The position numbers and the translations under genes were made by a program. Below the pieces are notes generated by a model that saw only the letters and a program-made list of their open reading frames with translations, was not told the origin of the DNA and did no database searches. From Clostridium sp. OS1-26 (lineage in GTDB: Bacteria; Bacillota; Clostridia; Clostridiales; Clostridiaceae): a DNA stretch of 64,000 nt. Below, one piece after another: positions 7,754-16,831 of the stretch (position 1 is the stretch's first letter; each line of letters starts with the position of its first letter). Location: contig NZ_CP133264.1 of assembly GCF_030915445.1 (NCBI RefSeq), positions 2,604,001 to 2,668,000 of the forward strand, written 5' to 3'.

Positions 7754-9850
7754 GTGAATTCAAAAAATTCAAAGATAGAAAAGTTTTTTTCTATACTTTT
7801 ACCTCTAGGAGCAGAGATTATCACATATTTAAAACAATCAGTAAGACTTGGAGATTTGGATGGAGACGGTAGACTTGAGGCTGTAGTAGCATATAAGTTT
7901 ATGGGAAAACAGTATTTAGGAGTCTTCAAAAAACGAGGTTACAATTGGTATAACCTTGGACATATTCCAGGTAAAAGTCATGATATATATGATTTTTATT
8001 TAGAGGATTATACTGGTGATGGGAGAAAGGATATTGTTGTAAAATGGAAACTAGATAATGAATGGTGTGAGCTAAATATATGGACATGGAGCAATGGAAT
8101 CTTAATAAAAATTGTGAAGGAAAGAAAACCGATAAATTCCTTAAGAAAAAAAATAGAACTATATCCAGCATCCCGTCGAGAATTAGAAGGAGTAAAATAT
8201 GGATATATCGATTCAAGCGGAAAATTAATAATTCCAATTAAATTCGATAATGCAGAAGACTTTCAAGAAAATGGATTAGCTATCATAAGAATAGGTGACA
8301 AAGAGGGAATAATAGATGAAAATGGTAATTATGTTATACAGCCTAAATACTCATATATAAATGGATTTAAAGAAGGAAGAGCTATTGCTACAGAAGATCA
8401 AAAATACAAGGTTATCGATGAAAGTGGGAAAGAGTTATTTGAAAGTGATACTTATATAGGTGAGTTTAGTAATGGGAGGGCACCTTTTGCAGTAGTACCA
8501 CAAGATGGCCTATGGAGGTATGGATATATTAATCTACAGGGAAAAGTAGTAGTTCCTCCACAGTTTTTATCTGCTGAAAGCTTTAATAATGGGAAAGCAT
8601 TAGTACAAATAGACGATAAAAAATATGCAATTATTGATTTAAGAGGAAATGTTTTAAATACCTTCCCTTATGAGGTTGTAGGTGATATGAATGAAGGAAG
8701 GTTATTTTTTAAAGAAAAGTTGAATGGAAAGTTTGGATTAATGGATGAAAATGGAAAGGTAATAGTTGCGCCTAAGTATGAAACTGCAGAAAGGTTTAGG
8801 AATGGAACTGCCATAGTAGGCGAAGGCGAAGACGGCTTAATAAAATTTGGTGTAATTGACAAGAATGGAAACTACATTATTGATCCTAAATATCATGATA
8901 TTCAGTTTTTAGGAGAAGATAGACTTGCTGTTGGAATTCCTATTATTGGTGAAGCAGCCTACCTACCATCTAAGTATGCAATTTCAGATAGCAAAGGCAA
9001 TGTTTTAACGGACTTCATATATTATGGCGTATCAGAATATATGAATACATTAGCATCTGCTTATGATGATAAGTATACTTATTTTATCGACAAACAGGGA
9101 AAAAGAGTAGATAGCTTGCCAAAGGTTGAGGGTTCGGGAACATTAACTATGTTAGATAATATAATTCGAGCTAATGTAGACTCTAGGATTTCATACTATG
9201 ATAAATCAGGTAAGCTTACCTGGAGTCAAAATACTGAAGTTCCACTTGAAAATGGCTATGTTGTAAAGGAGAAAAAATATAAACCGAATAGAAACTATAT
9301 TGTATATTATCCTCAGCTTGGAGGAGTTAAGGACAAAAATAAAGAGAAAATGATAAATGAAAAGTTAGGTCAGTTATCTCAATTAAAAGACGTAGGTAGC
9401 GGTGAACTAGAATACTCGTATACTGGAGATTTTAACATCACCTTTTTTAAAAAAGATTTATTAGTATTAGAGCTTTTCGGGTATAATTATCCTTTTGGTG
9501 CAGCTCACGGTATGCCTAGCAGAGCTTTTGCACATATTAATTTGAAAAATGGAAGCTTTTATGATCTAAAGGATTTATTTAAAAAGAATAGTGACTATGT
9601 GAAGATACTAAGCGATATAATTAAGAAACAGATAGACGATAAGGGAGAACAATTAGGAGTTTGGAAAGATCAGTACAAAGGAATTAAACCAGATCAACCA
9701 TTCTATGTGACTGAAGATGCTCTGCATATTTATTTTGAGCCTTATGAAATTGCCCCATATGCATCAGGTTTTGTTACCTTTGATATTCCTTTTGCTGAAA
9801 TCATGGATATAGTAGATACAAAGGGAGCCTTTTGGAGAGCCTTTCATTAG
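7754..9850 (+). CDS. WG-repeat protein with EF-hand-like N-terminus and C-terminal DUF3298 domain
   Basis: About 698 residues. The GTG at 7754 is preferred over the GTG at 7745 because the latter overlaps the GGAG ribosome site. Near residues 30-45 sits a calcium-loop-like GDLDGDGRLEAVVAY and near 85 YTGDGRKDIVVKW, resembling FG-GAP/dockerin loops. From about 135 to 480 run WG (KWG) repeats such as YGYIDSSGKLIIP, EGIIDENGNYVIQPKY, YGYINLQGKVVVPPQF and FGLMDENGKVIVAPKY. The last 160 residues look like DUF3298 (FGYNYPFGAAHG, LKNGSFYDLKDLF, FVTFDIPFAEI), the domain of the anti-sigma factor RsiV. No signal peptide is obvious. Function unknown; a surface or stress-sensing role is only inference. 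Confidence 0.8.
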   Translation: MNSKNSKIEKFFSILLPLGAEIITYLKQSVRLGDLDGDGRLEAVVAYKFMGKQYLGVFKKRGYNWYNLGHIPGKSHDIYDFYLEDYTGDGRKDIVVKWKLDNEWCELNIWTWSNGILIKIVKERKPINSLRKKIELYPASRRELEGVKYGYIDSSGKLIIPIKFDNAEDFQENGLAIIRIGDKEGIIDENGNYVIQPKYSYINGFKEGRAIATEDQKYKVIDESGKELFESDTYIGEFSNGRAPFAVVPQDGLWRYGYINLQGKVVVPPQFLSAESFNNGKALVQIDDKKYAIIDLRGNVLNTFPYEVVGDMNEGRLFFKEKLNGKFGLMDENGKVIVAPKYETAERFRNGTAIVGEGEDGLIKFGVIDKNGNYIIDPKYHDIQFLGEDRLAVGIPIIGEAAYLPSKYAISDSKGNVLTDFIYYGVSEYMNTLASAYDDKYTYFIDKQGKRVDSLPKVEGSGTLTMLDNIIRANVDSRISYYDKSGKLTWSQNTEVPLENGYVVKEKKYKPNRNYIVYYPQLGGVKDKNKEKMINEKLGQLSQLKDVGSGELEYSYTGDFNITFFKKDLLVLELFGYNYPFGAAHGMPSRAFAHINLKNGSFYDLKDLFKKNSDYVKILSDIIKKQIDDKGEQLGVWKDQYKGIKPDQPFYVTEDALHIYFEPYEIAPYASGFVTFDIPFAEIMDIVDTKGAFWRAFH

Positions 9851-10069
9851 CTCTTAATGTATTCAACCAGAAAGATTAGCTAATAGTCTTAAATATGTCC
9901 TTCAACTAGCTAAATAAACTTTAATATTACTCCTTGGAGGCATTTTACATACAGTGTCTGTAGTTAGAATAGTATTATGCCTTCTAAGGAATACATATTT
10001 TTGTGAGATTAGTAAAAAATAAAATATATGCTTTAATAATACATTTGCAAAAGGTGTGTAAGGAGGCTT

Positions 10070-11642
10070 ATGATGGAAGATTTGAGAATACATAATTTAA
10101 ATGTTTTTTCTAGTGTTCATGAACCGTACTGGATTGCATCAACAAGTAAAACAGATTATCCTGCATTAAAAGAGGATATAAGTGTTGATGTTGCTATAGT
10201 TGGTGGAGGTATAGTAGGAATAACTACTGCATTTCTTTTAAAAGAAAAAGGTTTAAAGGTGGCTGTATTAGAGGCTAATAGGATTGCTCATGGTACTACA
10301 GGACATACAACTGCCAAAATAACTTCACAGCACGGTTTAATTTACGACAAGATAATATCTAAATTTGGAAAAGAAAAGGCGAGACAGTATGCAGATGCTA
10401 ATGAATCCGCTATTCATTTTATTGCAAATTTAGTGAAAGAAAGAAATATTGATTGCGACTTTTGTTGGCGTCCTGCCTATGTATATACTCAATCTGAGGA
10501 ATATATAGATAAAATTGAAGAAGAGGTAAAAGCAGCTTCGAGCTTAGGGATAAAGGCAAGTTATCAGGAAAATATTTCACTGCCTTTTAAAATAAAAGCT
10601 GCTATCAAGTTTGATAATCAAGCTCAATTTCACCCATTAAAATACATACTTTCGTTAGCTAAGGAAATACCAGGGAATGGCAGTCATATTTTTGAATTTA
10701 CTAAAGTTGTAGATATTGAAGATGAAGAAAGATGTGCAGCAGTAACAAGTACCGGGAATAAGGTGACTGCATCTAAGATTATTATTGCATCGCACTTCCC
10801 ATGCTACGATGGGCGTGGAATGTATTTTGCAAGGATGTATGCTGAGAAGTCATATGTACTTGGAGTTAAAGTTAAAGATAAGTTTCCAGAAGGCATGTTT
10901 ATAACAGCCGAAGAGCCAGGCCGTTCTCTACGTTCTCAAAAGTATGATGATGGCGAAATTATACTAGTTGGGGGCGAACATCATAAGACAGGAAGTGAAA
11001 AGCAAACTAACGTACACTATGAAAACTTAGGGAAATTTGCAAATGAAACATTCCACTTACAAGAAATATTATTTAGATGGTCTACGCAAGACTGCACGAC
11101 TGTAGATAGCGTTCCTTATGTTGGTTATCTTACATCTAATACATCTAATATATTAGTAGCAACAGGCTTTGCTAAGTGGGGAATGACAAATAGCGCTGCA
11201 TCAGCAAGGATATTGATGGAGTTGATTACAGAGGGAGAAAGTCCTTGGGCATCTGTATATAATCCATCTAGGTTTGATATAGCTGCTTCAGGAGCAAAAT
11301 TAGTATCTACAAATTTAGATGTAGCAGAAAAACTTTTGGGTGGTAAGATCACTCCAGCTCCAAGTGACGTAGAGATTAAAAATGGTGAAGCCAAAGTAAT
11401 TAATGTGGAAGGAGAGAAGGTAGGAAGCTTATCGCGATGAACAGGGGCAGTTACATATAGTTGATATAACCTGTACTCATTTAGGTTGTGAATTAGTATG
11501 GAATGAAGCTGAAAAAACTTGGGATTGCCCTTGCCATGGCTCGAGATTTAGCTATGAAGGTGAAAATATTGAGGGTCCTGCCTTTAATCCTTTGAAACAT
11601 TTAGGTGAAGGTAAAAATATAAAAGATCCAAATATATTTTAA
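10070..11642 (+). pseudogene. FAD-dependent oxidoreductase with C-terminal Rieske [2Fe-2S] domain, frameshifted before the Rieske domain
   Basis: The first frame (10070-11440, 456 residues) is a DAO-fold flavoprotein with the dinucleotide loop VAIVGGGIVGITTAFLL, EANRIAHGTTGHTTAKIT, and a C-terminal FAD contact VATGFAKWGMTNSAASA. It stops at 11440. One frame over, from about 11427 to 11642, is a full Rieske domain with both cluster motifs CTHLGC and CPCHGSRF. Removing one A at about 11425-11426 gives a continuous VGAYRDEQGQLHIVD, which is how the family normally runs from one domain to the other. This is the only visible frameshift caused by an extra base rather than a missing one. The intact protein would be about 523 residues. 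Substrate unknown (the family was once annotated as glycine/sarcosine oxidase-like). Confidence 0.85.
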
Positions 11643-11684
11643 CTATTCTCTTTCTAATGGCGTTGTTAGCTCTAGTATATTATA

Positions 11685-11722
11685 AGGCATCGATAGCAAT
11701 GTCGATGCTTAACGTTTTTTAG
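11685..11722 (+). terminator. Terminator after the FAD-Rieske gene
   Basis: Stem AGGCATCGA/TCGATGCTT (one G-T pair), 8-nt loop, then AACGTTTTTT. Confidence 0.8.
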
Positions 11723-11867
11723 CCAAGTATAGAAATAATTACAAATTTTTATTATCTGCTCTATGATGATGGCGCTTACGGGTACCGCCTAGATTTTGGT
11801 TAAGGTCTTGGTTATAGTTTCTATATATTAATATAATTTAATCTTATTTAAGGAGTTAGAATGATTA

Positions 11868-11896
11868 TTGACATCACAAAATGAATTTAGTATGGT
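11868..11896 (+). promoter_or_regulatory. Promoter of the Mn2+ riboswitch transcript
   Basis: Perfect -35 TTGACA at 11868-11873, 17-bp spacer, -10 TATGGT at 11891-11896. It starts transcription just ahead of the aptamer. Confidence 0.65.
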
Positions 11897-11917
11897 AATA
11901 TATAAATGTATATTTAC

Positions 11918-12035
11918 AAAAGGGAGTAGTTTGATAGATGTTGTCAACATATTGGTGATAAACCTGGCAATGTCCGCAAAAATGCGAAACGAGACTTTTG
12001 GCGTATTTTTAATACGCCAAAGGTCTTTTATTTTT
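11918..12035 (+). promoter_or_regulatory. yybP-ykoY (Mn2+) riboswitch with overlapping terminator
   Basis: The 5' box AAAGGGAGTAG (11918-11928), an internal GTTGTCAACAT and the 3' box GCGAAACGAGACTTTT (about 11984-11999) match the yybP-ykoY consensus, in which Mn2+ bridges two docked stems. The 3' strand of the aptamer base stem (GACTTTT) is also the first strand of a 15-bp hairpin (11993-12007 with 12011-12025, loop TTT), followed by TTTTATTTTT. Aptamer folding and termination are therefore mutually exclusive. Family knowledge says Mn2+ binding stabilises the aptamer and switches expression on. The gene 18 nt downstream is a cation exchanger, a typical target class. Confidence 0.9.
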
Positions 12036-12053
12036 GTCTAAGGAGGAGAAAAA

Positions 12054-13055
12054 ATGATAATAACGATTTTAGTCATGATTGCTGCAGCACTTTTAATTTA
12101 TTTTAGCTGCGAACTATTTGTAAATGGAATTGAATGGGTAGGTAAAGCTTTTAATATTTCTCAAAGTGCAGTAGGTTCAATTTTAGCAGCTTTTGGTACA
12201 GCTTTACCTGAAAGTATTGTAACATTTATAGCTGTTGTTTTTGGAGCAAATTCAAGTCAAAAGGATATCGGTGTTGGTGCGGCTTTAGGTGGACCACTTG
12301 TTTTAAGTACAATTGCCTATGCTGTTGTTGGTATTAGCATAGTTATCTTTAGCGGTAAGAGAAAATCTGGTAGTTGTATTAATGTTGATGGTGAGAAGTT
12401 AGCAAGAGATCAAGTTTGGTTTATGGGTATTTTCGTGTTTAAAATTGGATTAGGTCTTATAGCTTTTGCAATAAAGCCTTGGCTAGGACTTTTATTTCTA
12501 TTAGCTTATGGAGTTTACTTTTATAAAGAAATGAATACTGATATAGTGGAGATTGCTGAAGAACTTGAACCATTGAAATTTAGCCCCAAAAGTTCAAATC
12601 CTAAGAAATCATTGATTTTAGTTCAAACTATATTGTCACTTATATTTATTTTTATTGGCTCACAAATGTTTGTACATAATTTGGGGACCTTAAGTATTTC
12701 GCTTGGAATGGCCCCTCATATGGTTTCTTTATTATTGAGTCCAGTTGCAACAGAATTACCGGAAACATTAAATGCGCTTATATGGGTAAGACAGGGTAAA
12801 GAGAACTTGGCTCTTTCTAATATCAGTGGGTCTATGATGATTCAAGCTACAGTGCCGAGTGCACTAGGTATTATTTTTACTCCTTGGATGCTTGATAAAT
12901 CTCTTATGATTGCGGCAATTATAACTTTTATAGCTATTTTATTAATATGGGCAACTTTAAAAAGAAGTTGCTTATCAGCTAAAAGATTATCATTTAATGC
13001 TGTATTATATATTATCTTCATTATAGGAATACTTTACATAAAAGGTGGAGTATAA
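12054..13055 (+). CDS. CaCA-family cation exchanger (Na+/Ca2+ exchanger-like), probable Mn2+/Ca2+ efflux
   Basis: 333 residues with about ten membrane helices. Both alpha repeats are visible: AAFGTALPESIVTFIAVVFGA (residues about 43-63) and LSPVATELPETLNALIWV (about 226-243), each with the P-E metal-coordinating pair. A hydrophilic loop near residues 165-185 (ELEPLKFSPKSSNP) separates the halves. The family exchanges Ca2+ or other divalent cations for Na+ or H+ across the cell membrane. The yybP-ykoY riboswitch immediately upstream argues that Mn2+ is the physiological substrate here. This is inferred from regulation rather than from a residue. SD AAGGAGGAGAA gives a firm start. Confidence 0.87.
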   Translation: MIITILVMIAAALLIYFSCELFVNGIEWVGKAFNISQSAVGSILAAFGTALPESIVTFIAVVFGANSSQKDIGVGAALGGPLVLSTIAYAVVGISIVIFSGKRKSGSCINVDGEKLARDQVWFMGIFVFKIGLGLIAFAIKPWLGLLFLLAYGVYFYKEMNTDIVEIAEELEPLKFSPKSSNPKKSLILVQTILSLIFIFIGSQMFVHNLGTLSISLGMAPHMVSLLLSPVATELPETLNALIWVRQGKENLALSNISGSMMIQATVPSALGIIFTPWMLDKSLMIAAIITFIAILLIWATLKRSCLSAKRLSFNAVLYIIFIIGILYIKGGV

Positions 13056-13097
13056 TCTGAGTTTTGTTTGTAAATCTCTTATATTATAAAATAATTA

Positions 13098-13129
13098 AAG
13101 CCTATATTCTAAAGATAGAATATAGGCTT
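13098..13129. terminator. Bidirectional terminator hairpin
   Basis: Perfect 14-bp inverted repeat (AAGCCTATATTCTA and its complement, 4-nt loop) between convergent genes. Confidence 0.8.
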
Positions 13130-13166
13130 ATTTAAGAGCATTATTATTTTTGATATGCTAAAGTAA

Positions 13167-13904
13167 TTATAATGCAAATTTTCTTGGAAACTGTTTAACA
13201 ATACCCTTTGCCATCACATCAGCCATTTTTAGAGCCTGTTTCTCTATTTCATCGTATAATTTGATACCTTCTGCATAATTTCCTGTAAGTATGGCAACCG
13301 CTTCAGATTTAGTTAGAGCCAAATGTTCATGTAACATTGTTTTCCAATCTTCTTGGGACCAATAAGGATTGATACTAGCAAGGAAAGCAGCGATTTCATC
13401 TGCATTGGCATACCACCTTTTCTCAGCAGTTGCTGCTGCTTCCTTATTACCAGCTTTGGCAGCCTTAACTAGTTCAGCAGCTATGACAAGATGATCTGTA
13501 AACAAATCACTAAATTTTGAAGCAATTCTATTCCAGTAGAAAGGCTTTAAGGCTCTCGCAAAATCTATAGGATTTCGAAGAAGTCACTTGGTAACAAGAT
13601 CTACATCTGGTAAGCTTGCTATTATGCTTATTATGGTCATACTTGTCCACGCAATATGTTGCTCCCAAAGCATACGTAGGGCATTTGTTAAATCTACTTC
13701 TGATTTGCTGATTTTCGTAGGAGCGTGGAAGTACTTTTGACGGTAATCTCCATATTCAGAATATATGCAATTAAGATTAGCTCCTGGATTTACTGTGGTA
13801 GTCGGATAAATAGTAGAATATCCTTCTTCTAGTAATCTTGGTGCATTATATGGTTGAAAAGTACAAAAAAATTTTCTTATTGCACATAACATTTTTATCA
13901 TCAT
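13167..13904 (-). pseudogene. Conserved Clostridium/Bacillus protein with an in-frame TGA (often mislabelled acetylglutamate kinase)
   Basis: Two minus-strand pieces (13904-13584 and 13505-13167) lie in the same frame. Between them one TGA at 13584-13586 interrupts an otherwise open frame reading DVDLVTK-stop-LLRNPIDFARALKPFYW. A CGA arginine at this site would restore a protein of about 245 residues, so a single C-to-T change is enough. Recognisable stretches are LRMLWEQHIAWTSMTIISI, EKRWYANADEIAAFLASIN and EHLALTKSEAVAILTGNY. To my knowledge this small helical, probably soluble family is sometimes labelled acetylglutamate kinase by database propagation, and I see no kinase motif to support that. 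Function unknown. Unlike the frameshifts elsewhere, this is a substitution, so real inactivation is plausible. Confidence 0.7.
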
Positions 13905-14186
13905 TTAATAATATTTACACCTTTATAGTATGTTCATGTGAACAAGAAAGTTCCATAATTATAAAGATCTTTTGAGGCATATATGAAACTTTTTATAAAA
14001 TAATTATATGCTCAAATGCAAGTTTGTGGCTTTTTAATCTCACATAAAATCCACACAAATTAATGTTATAGTAAAGTAATATTATTTAAAAGACTTTATT
14101 ATTGTATTAAAAATAAAAAAAAAATTGTTAATTTTAACATATTGATATTTAAAAAAAATTAATATATAATAATTTTGTCGAATAAA

Positions 14187-14250
14187 TGATAATAATTTTC
14201 AGTTTCAAATGATATATGTTTTCAATCCTTTAAATTGAAAATTATTATTA
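14187..14250 (+). promoter_or_regulatory. Two Fur-box-like operators upstream of the iron permease
   Basis: TGATAATAATTTTCA (14187-14201) matches the 7-1-7 Fur consensus TGATAATnATTATCA except one base. A second site, TGAAAATTATTATTA (14236-14250), matches with two changes. They lie 30-95 bp before the FTR1 start and predict iron repression of the two-gene operon. The rest of the 375-bp gap is AT-rich with no gene seen. Confidence 0.7.
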
Positions 14251-14279
14251 AATAGAATTAAAGAAAGAGGTAATTAAAG

Positions 14280-15767
14280 TTGAAAAAAATATTTACATTC
14301 TTTTTGCTTGTTATGCTTACTATATCCATCTTGCCTAGTACAGTTTTTGCAGCTAGTGCTGAAGAGGATTTAAGTAAAGCAAATCAGGCTGTGTTAAAAG
14401 CGATTGACTTAGTTCAATCTGGTGATATGGAAAAGGCCAAAGAATCTTATAATAATTTTCAAGAGGGTTGGAGAGATTTTGAGGATGGAGTAAAGACTGA
14501 ATCAAAAGAAGCTTATGGAAGCATCGAAGATAAAATGGGCATGGTTACATTTTTATTTTCCCAAAATCCAATTCAAAAGGATAAATTGATACAAGCTCTT
14601 AAAGATTTAGATGCTGTAAATAAGGACTTTGCTTCAGGAAAGTTTAAAAATAGTGAAAATAATAAAAAAGATTCAAAAGATAATAAACAGAGCAGTACTA
14701 CAATTGGAGATTTAGTGGTGCTCTTAGAAAAAGCAAAATCTCAAATAGATAATGGAGATACAGCAGCAGCTTTAAAAACTATGAATAACTTTAGCTCTTC
14801 GTGGTTAGATGTTGAAGGTGTGGTTCTTACTAAGTCTAAAAAGGTATATGATGATGCCGAGAAAGACATGGTTAGTGTTAAAGCATACCTTTCAACTAAT
14901 CCAGTGCAAACTGATAATGCTTTAAAGGCAATTAATAAAATGCATACATATTTATCACCACTTGTAGGCGGAAATTCTTATTCAATGATCGATGTTATTA
15001 CTATAATACTTCGTGAAGGTTTAGAAGCACTACTTGTAGTAATAGCACTGCTTGGCTATCTAAATAGGGCAGGTCATGAGGACAAGAAAGGCTGGATATA
15101 TGGAGGAGTTGGTATAGGCTTTGCTGTAAGTATAGTGCTAGCGGTGATTGTAAAAGTCTTATTCTCATCTGGTACCTTTGGAAATAACAATTTTCTAATT
15201 TCAGGTTGGACTGGGGTATTTGCTGCAGTTATGCTTATGTATGTTAGTTACTGGCTACATAGTAAATCTAGTGTTAAGGCATGGCAAAGTTATGTCAATG
15301 ATAAAGGGTCTCAAGCCATAGCTACTGGTAGTTTATTCTCTTTAGGATTATTAGCCTTCTTAGCAGTATTTAGAGAAGGAACAGAAACAGTTTTATTTTA
15401 TATCGGTATGGCCTCATCAATTAAGTTATCAGACTTACTTATTGGTATTGCAATAGGTATGGCTATATTAGTCATTATAGCTTTACTTATTTTAAAGGTT
15501 GGTTTACGTATTCCAATGAGACCATTCTTTATGGTGTCAAGTTTATTAGTTTTCTACTTAGGATTAAAGTTCACTGGCATGGGAGTAAATGGACTACAAT
15601 TAGCAGGACTATTACCTGCAACCTCTAGTAATATGATTCCAAGCATAAGTTGGATTGGGATGTATCCAACTTGGGAAGGCTTTATCCCACAGTTAATTCT
15701 AATTATAGTTGCAATTGTAATGGTTATATTAAATCATACAAGTTCAAAAGGCTTAAAAGTTAATTAA
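14280..15767 (+). CDS. FTR1-family iron permease with N-terminal EfeO-like extracellular domain
   Basis: 495 residues. A signal peptide (about 1-25, ending VFAASA) is followed by two extracellular helical repeats, about 30-115 and 140-230 (GDMEKAKESYNNFQEGWRDF and GDTAAALKTMNNFSSSWLDV). Then comes a seven-helix FTR1 permease from about residue 237. Both FTR1 iron motifs R-E-G-x-E are present: REGLEALLVV (about 244) and REGTETVLFY (about 363). FTR1/EfeU moves iron across the cytoplasmic membrane. The EfeO-like repeats probably capture iron outside. The TTG start follows AAGAAAGAGG. It is the first gene of an operon with the related lipoprotein, downstream of two Fur boxes. No EfeB-type haem peroxidase is nearby. 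Confidence 0.9.
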   Translation: MKKIFTFFLLVMLTISILPSTVFAASAEEDLSKANQAVLKAIDLVQSGDMEKAKESYNNFQEGWRDFEDGVKTESKEAYGSIEDKMGMVTFLFSQNPIQKDKLIQALKDLDAVNKDFASGKFKNSENNKKDSKDNKQSSTTIGDLVVLLEKAKSQIDNGDTAAALKTMNNFSSSWLDVEGVVLTKSKKVYDDAEKDMVSVKAYLSTNPVQTDNALKAINKMHTYLSPLVGGNSYSMIDVITIILREGLEALLVVIALLGYLNRAGHEDKKGWIYGGVGIGFAVSIVLAVIVKVLFSSGTFGNNNFLISGWTGVFAAVMLMYVSYWLHSKSSVKAWQSYVNDKGSQAIATGSLFSLGLLAFLAVFREGTETVLFYIGMASSIKLSDLLIGIAIGMAILVIIALLILKVGLRIPMRPFFMVSSLLVFYLGLKFTGMGVNGLQLAGLLPATSSNMIPSISWIGMYPTWEGFIPQLILIIVAIVMVILNHTSSKGLKVN

Positions 15768-15809
15768 GATAAAAATTAAATGTTTTAATGTTTAGGAGGA
15801 AAGAATATA

Positions 15810-16541
15810 ATGATGAATTTTAAAAAATTATTTATGGTAAGTTCTCTAGGTATAGTACTAACTTTTGCAGGATGTGGCACACAAAAAACTGAACAAGCTG
15901 CAAATTCAGCGCAAAATCAAACTAAACAGGAGGCTCCTGCAGAAAAACAAAAAACTCTTACTATTCAAGAGGGAAGCAATAACATGAAAGAAGTTATTAA
16001 GCAAATGAAAACAGAGCTTAATAATAAGGAAGAAGATAAAGTTATGAAAACTTCTGAAGGCTTAGAAGGAAACTGGAAGATATTTGAGGATAATGTTAAG
16101 GAAAAGTACTTTACTTTATATGAAAAAGTAGAGGATCCATTACACACTATAACTGCAGCAGTAAAAGTAAAACCACTTGATGTGAATGTTATGAATACTG
16201 CAATGGAAAACTTGGACAAACAGCTAGATCAAGTAAAATTAGCAGACTTAACTACAACTGGTATTCAAAATATGAGAGATGTTTCAAAAAAGATGAAGGA
16301 ACAGCTAGCTAATAAAGAAGAAGATAATGCTATTAAAACTTCTGAAGGATTAGAGGGAAATTGGAAGCAATTCGAGGATAACATTAAAGCAAAATCTCCA
16401 GCACTATATGAAAAGATAGAAGAGCCATTACATACTATAACTGCAGCAATGAAAGTAAAGCCACTTGATACTAAGACATTAAATACTAATATTGATAATT
16501 TAGATAAGCAGCTAGAGCAATTACAAAAATTACAGTTCTAA
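15810..16541 (+). CDS. EfeO/EfeM-like lipoprotein with two tandem helical repeats
   Basis: 243 residues. The signal peptide ends in a lipobox LTFAGC (lipidated Cys at about 22), then a Q/K/E-rich linker, then two near-identical repeats of about 85 residues. Both contain TSEGLEGNWK, FEDN, a LYEKxE-x-PLHTITAA segment and VKPLD. The same EGW/GNW-x-x-FE-x-x-V pattern occurs in the extracellular half of the FTR1 protein 42 bp upstream, so the two proteins share a repeat unit. This suggests a membrane-anchored iron-binding partner that hands Fe to the permease. Ribosome site AGGAGG. Function is inferred from operon, repeat similarity and Fur boxes. Confidence 0.82.
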   Translation: MMNFKKLFMVSSLGIVLTFAGCGTQKTEQAANSAQNQTKQEAPAEKQKTLTIQEGSNNMKEVIKQMKTELNNKEEDKVMKTSEGLEGNWKIFEDNVKEKYFTLYEKVEDPLHTITAAVKVKPLDVNVMNTAMENLDKQLDQVKLADLTTTGIQNMRDVSKKMKEQLANKEEDNAIKTSEGLEGNWKQFEDNIKAKSPALYEKIEEPLHTITAAMKVKPLDTKTLNTNIDNLDKQLEQLQKLQF

Positions 16542-16547
16542 TGATAC

Positions 16548-16588
16548 AGCTATATGTCCTGATACTATAGGATATATAGCTATTTTTT
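16548..16588 (+). terminator. Terminator of the iron operon
   Basis: 13-bp stem AGCTATATGTCCT paired with AGGATATATAGCT (one mismatch), followed by ATTTTTTG. Confidence 0.85.
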
Positions 16589-16831
16589 GATTCTATATGT
16601 AGCAAAAAATGAGAAGGGCTTAATTTAGAATAATCGCTAAACTATTATGTTAGTTATATAGGATCTCCATAAATGATACAATGGGATTAAAGAGGATAGA
16701 TAGCTTTGTTTATGATGATGTGTCATCATTAAATGTTTAGTTATTCATTTTCAATGATTCTCAGTAGCTATTTAATAAGGTAATGAATAGAATAATAAAG
16801 GAGATTCATTAATTATTAGGAGAGAAGCTTT

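Noticed and set aside
11769..11790. GGCG/CGCC hairpin between two terminators at 11.7-11.8 kb
   Set aside because: Four-base stem only, no partner signals.
16745..16763. Fur-like sequence TCATTTTCAATGATTCTCA before the LysM-DUF1259 gene
   Set aside because: Only loosely fits the 7-1-7 consensus, unlike the two sites before FTR1.
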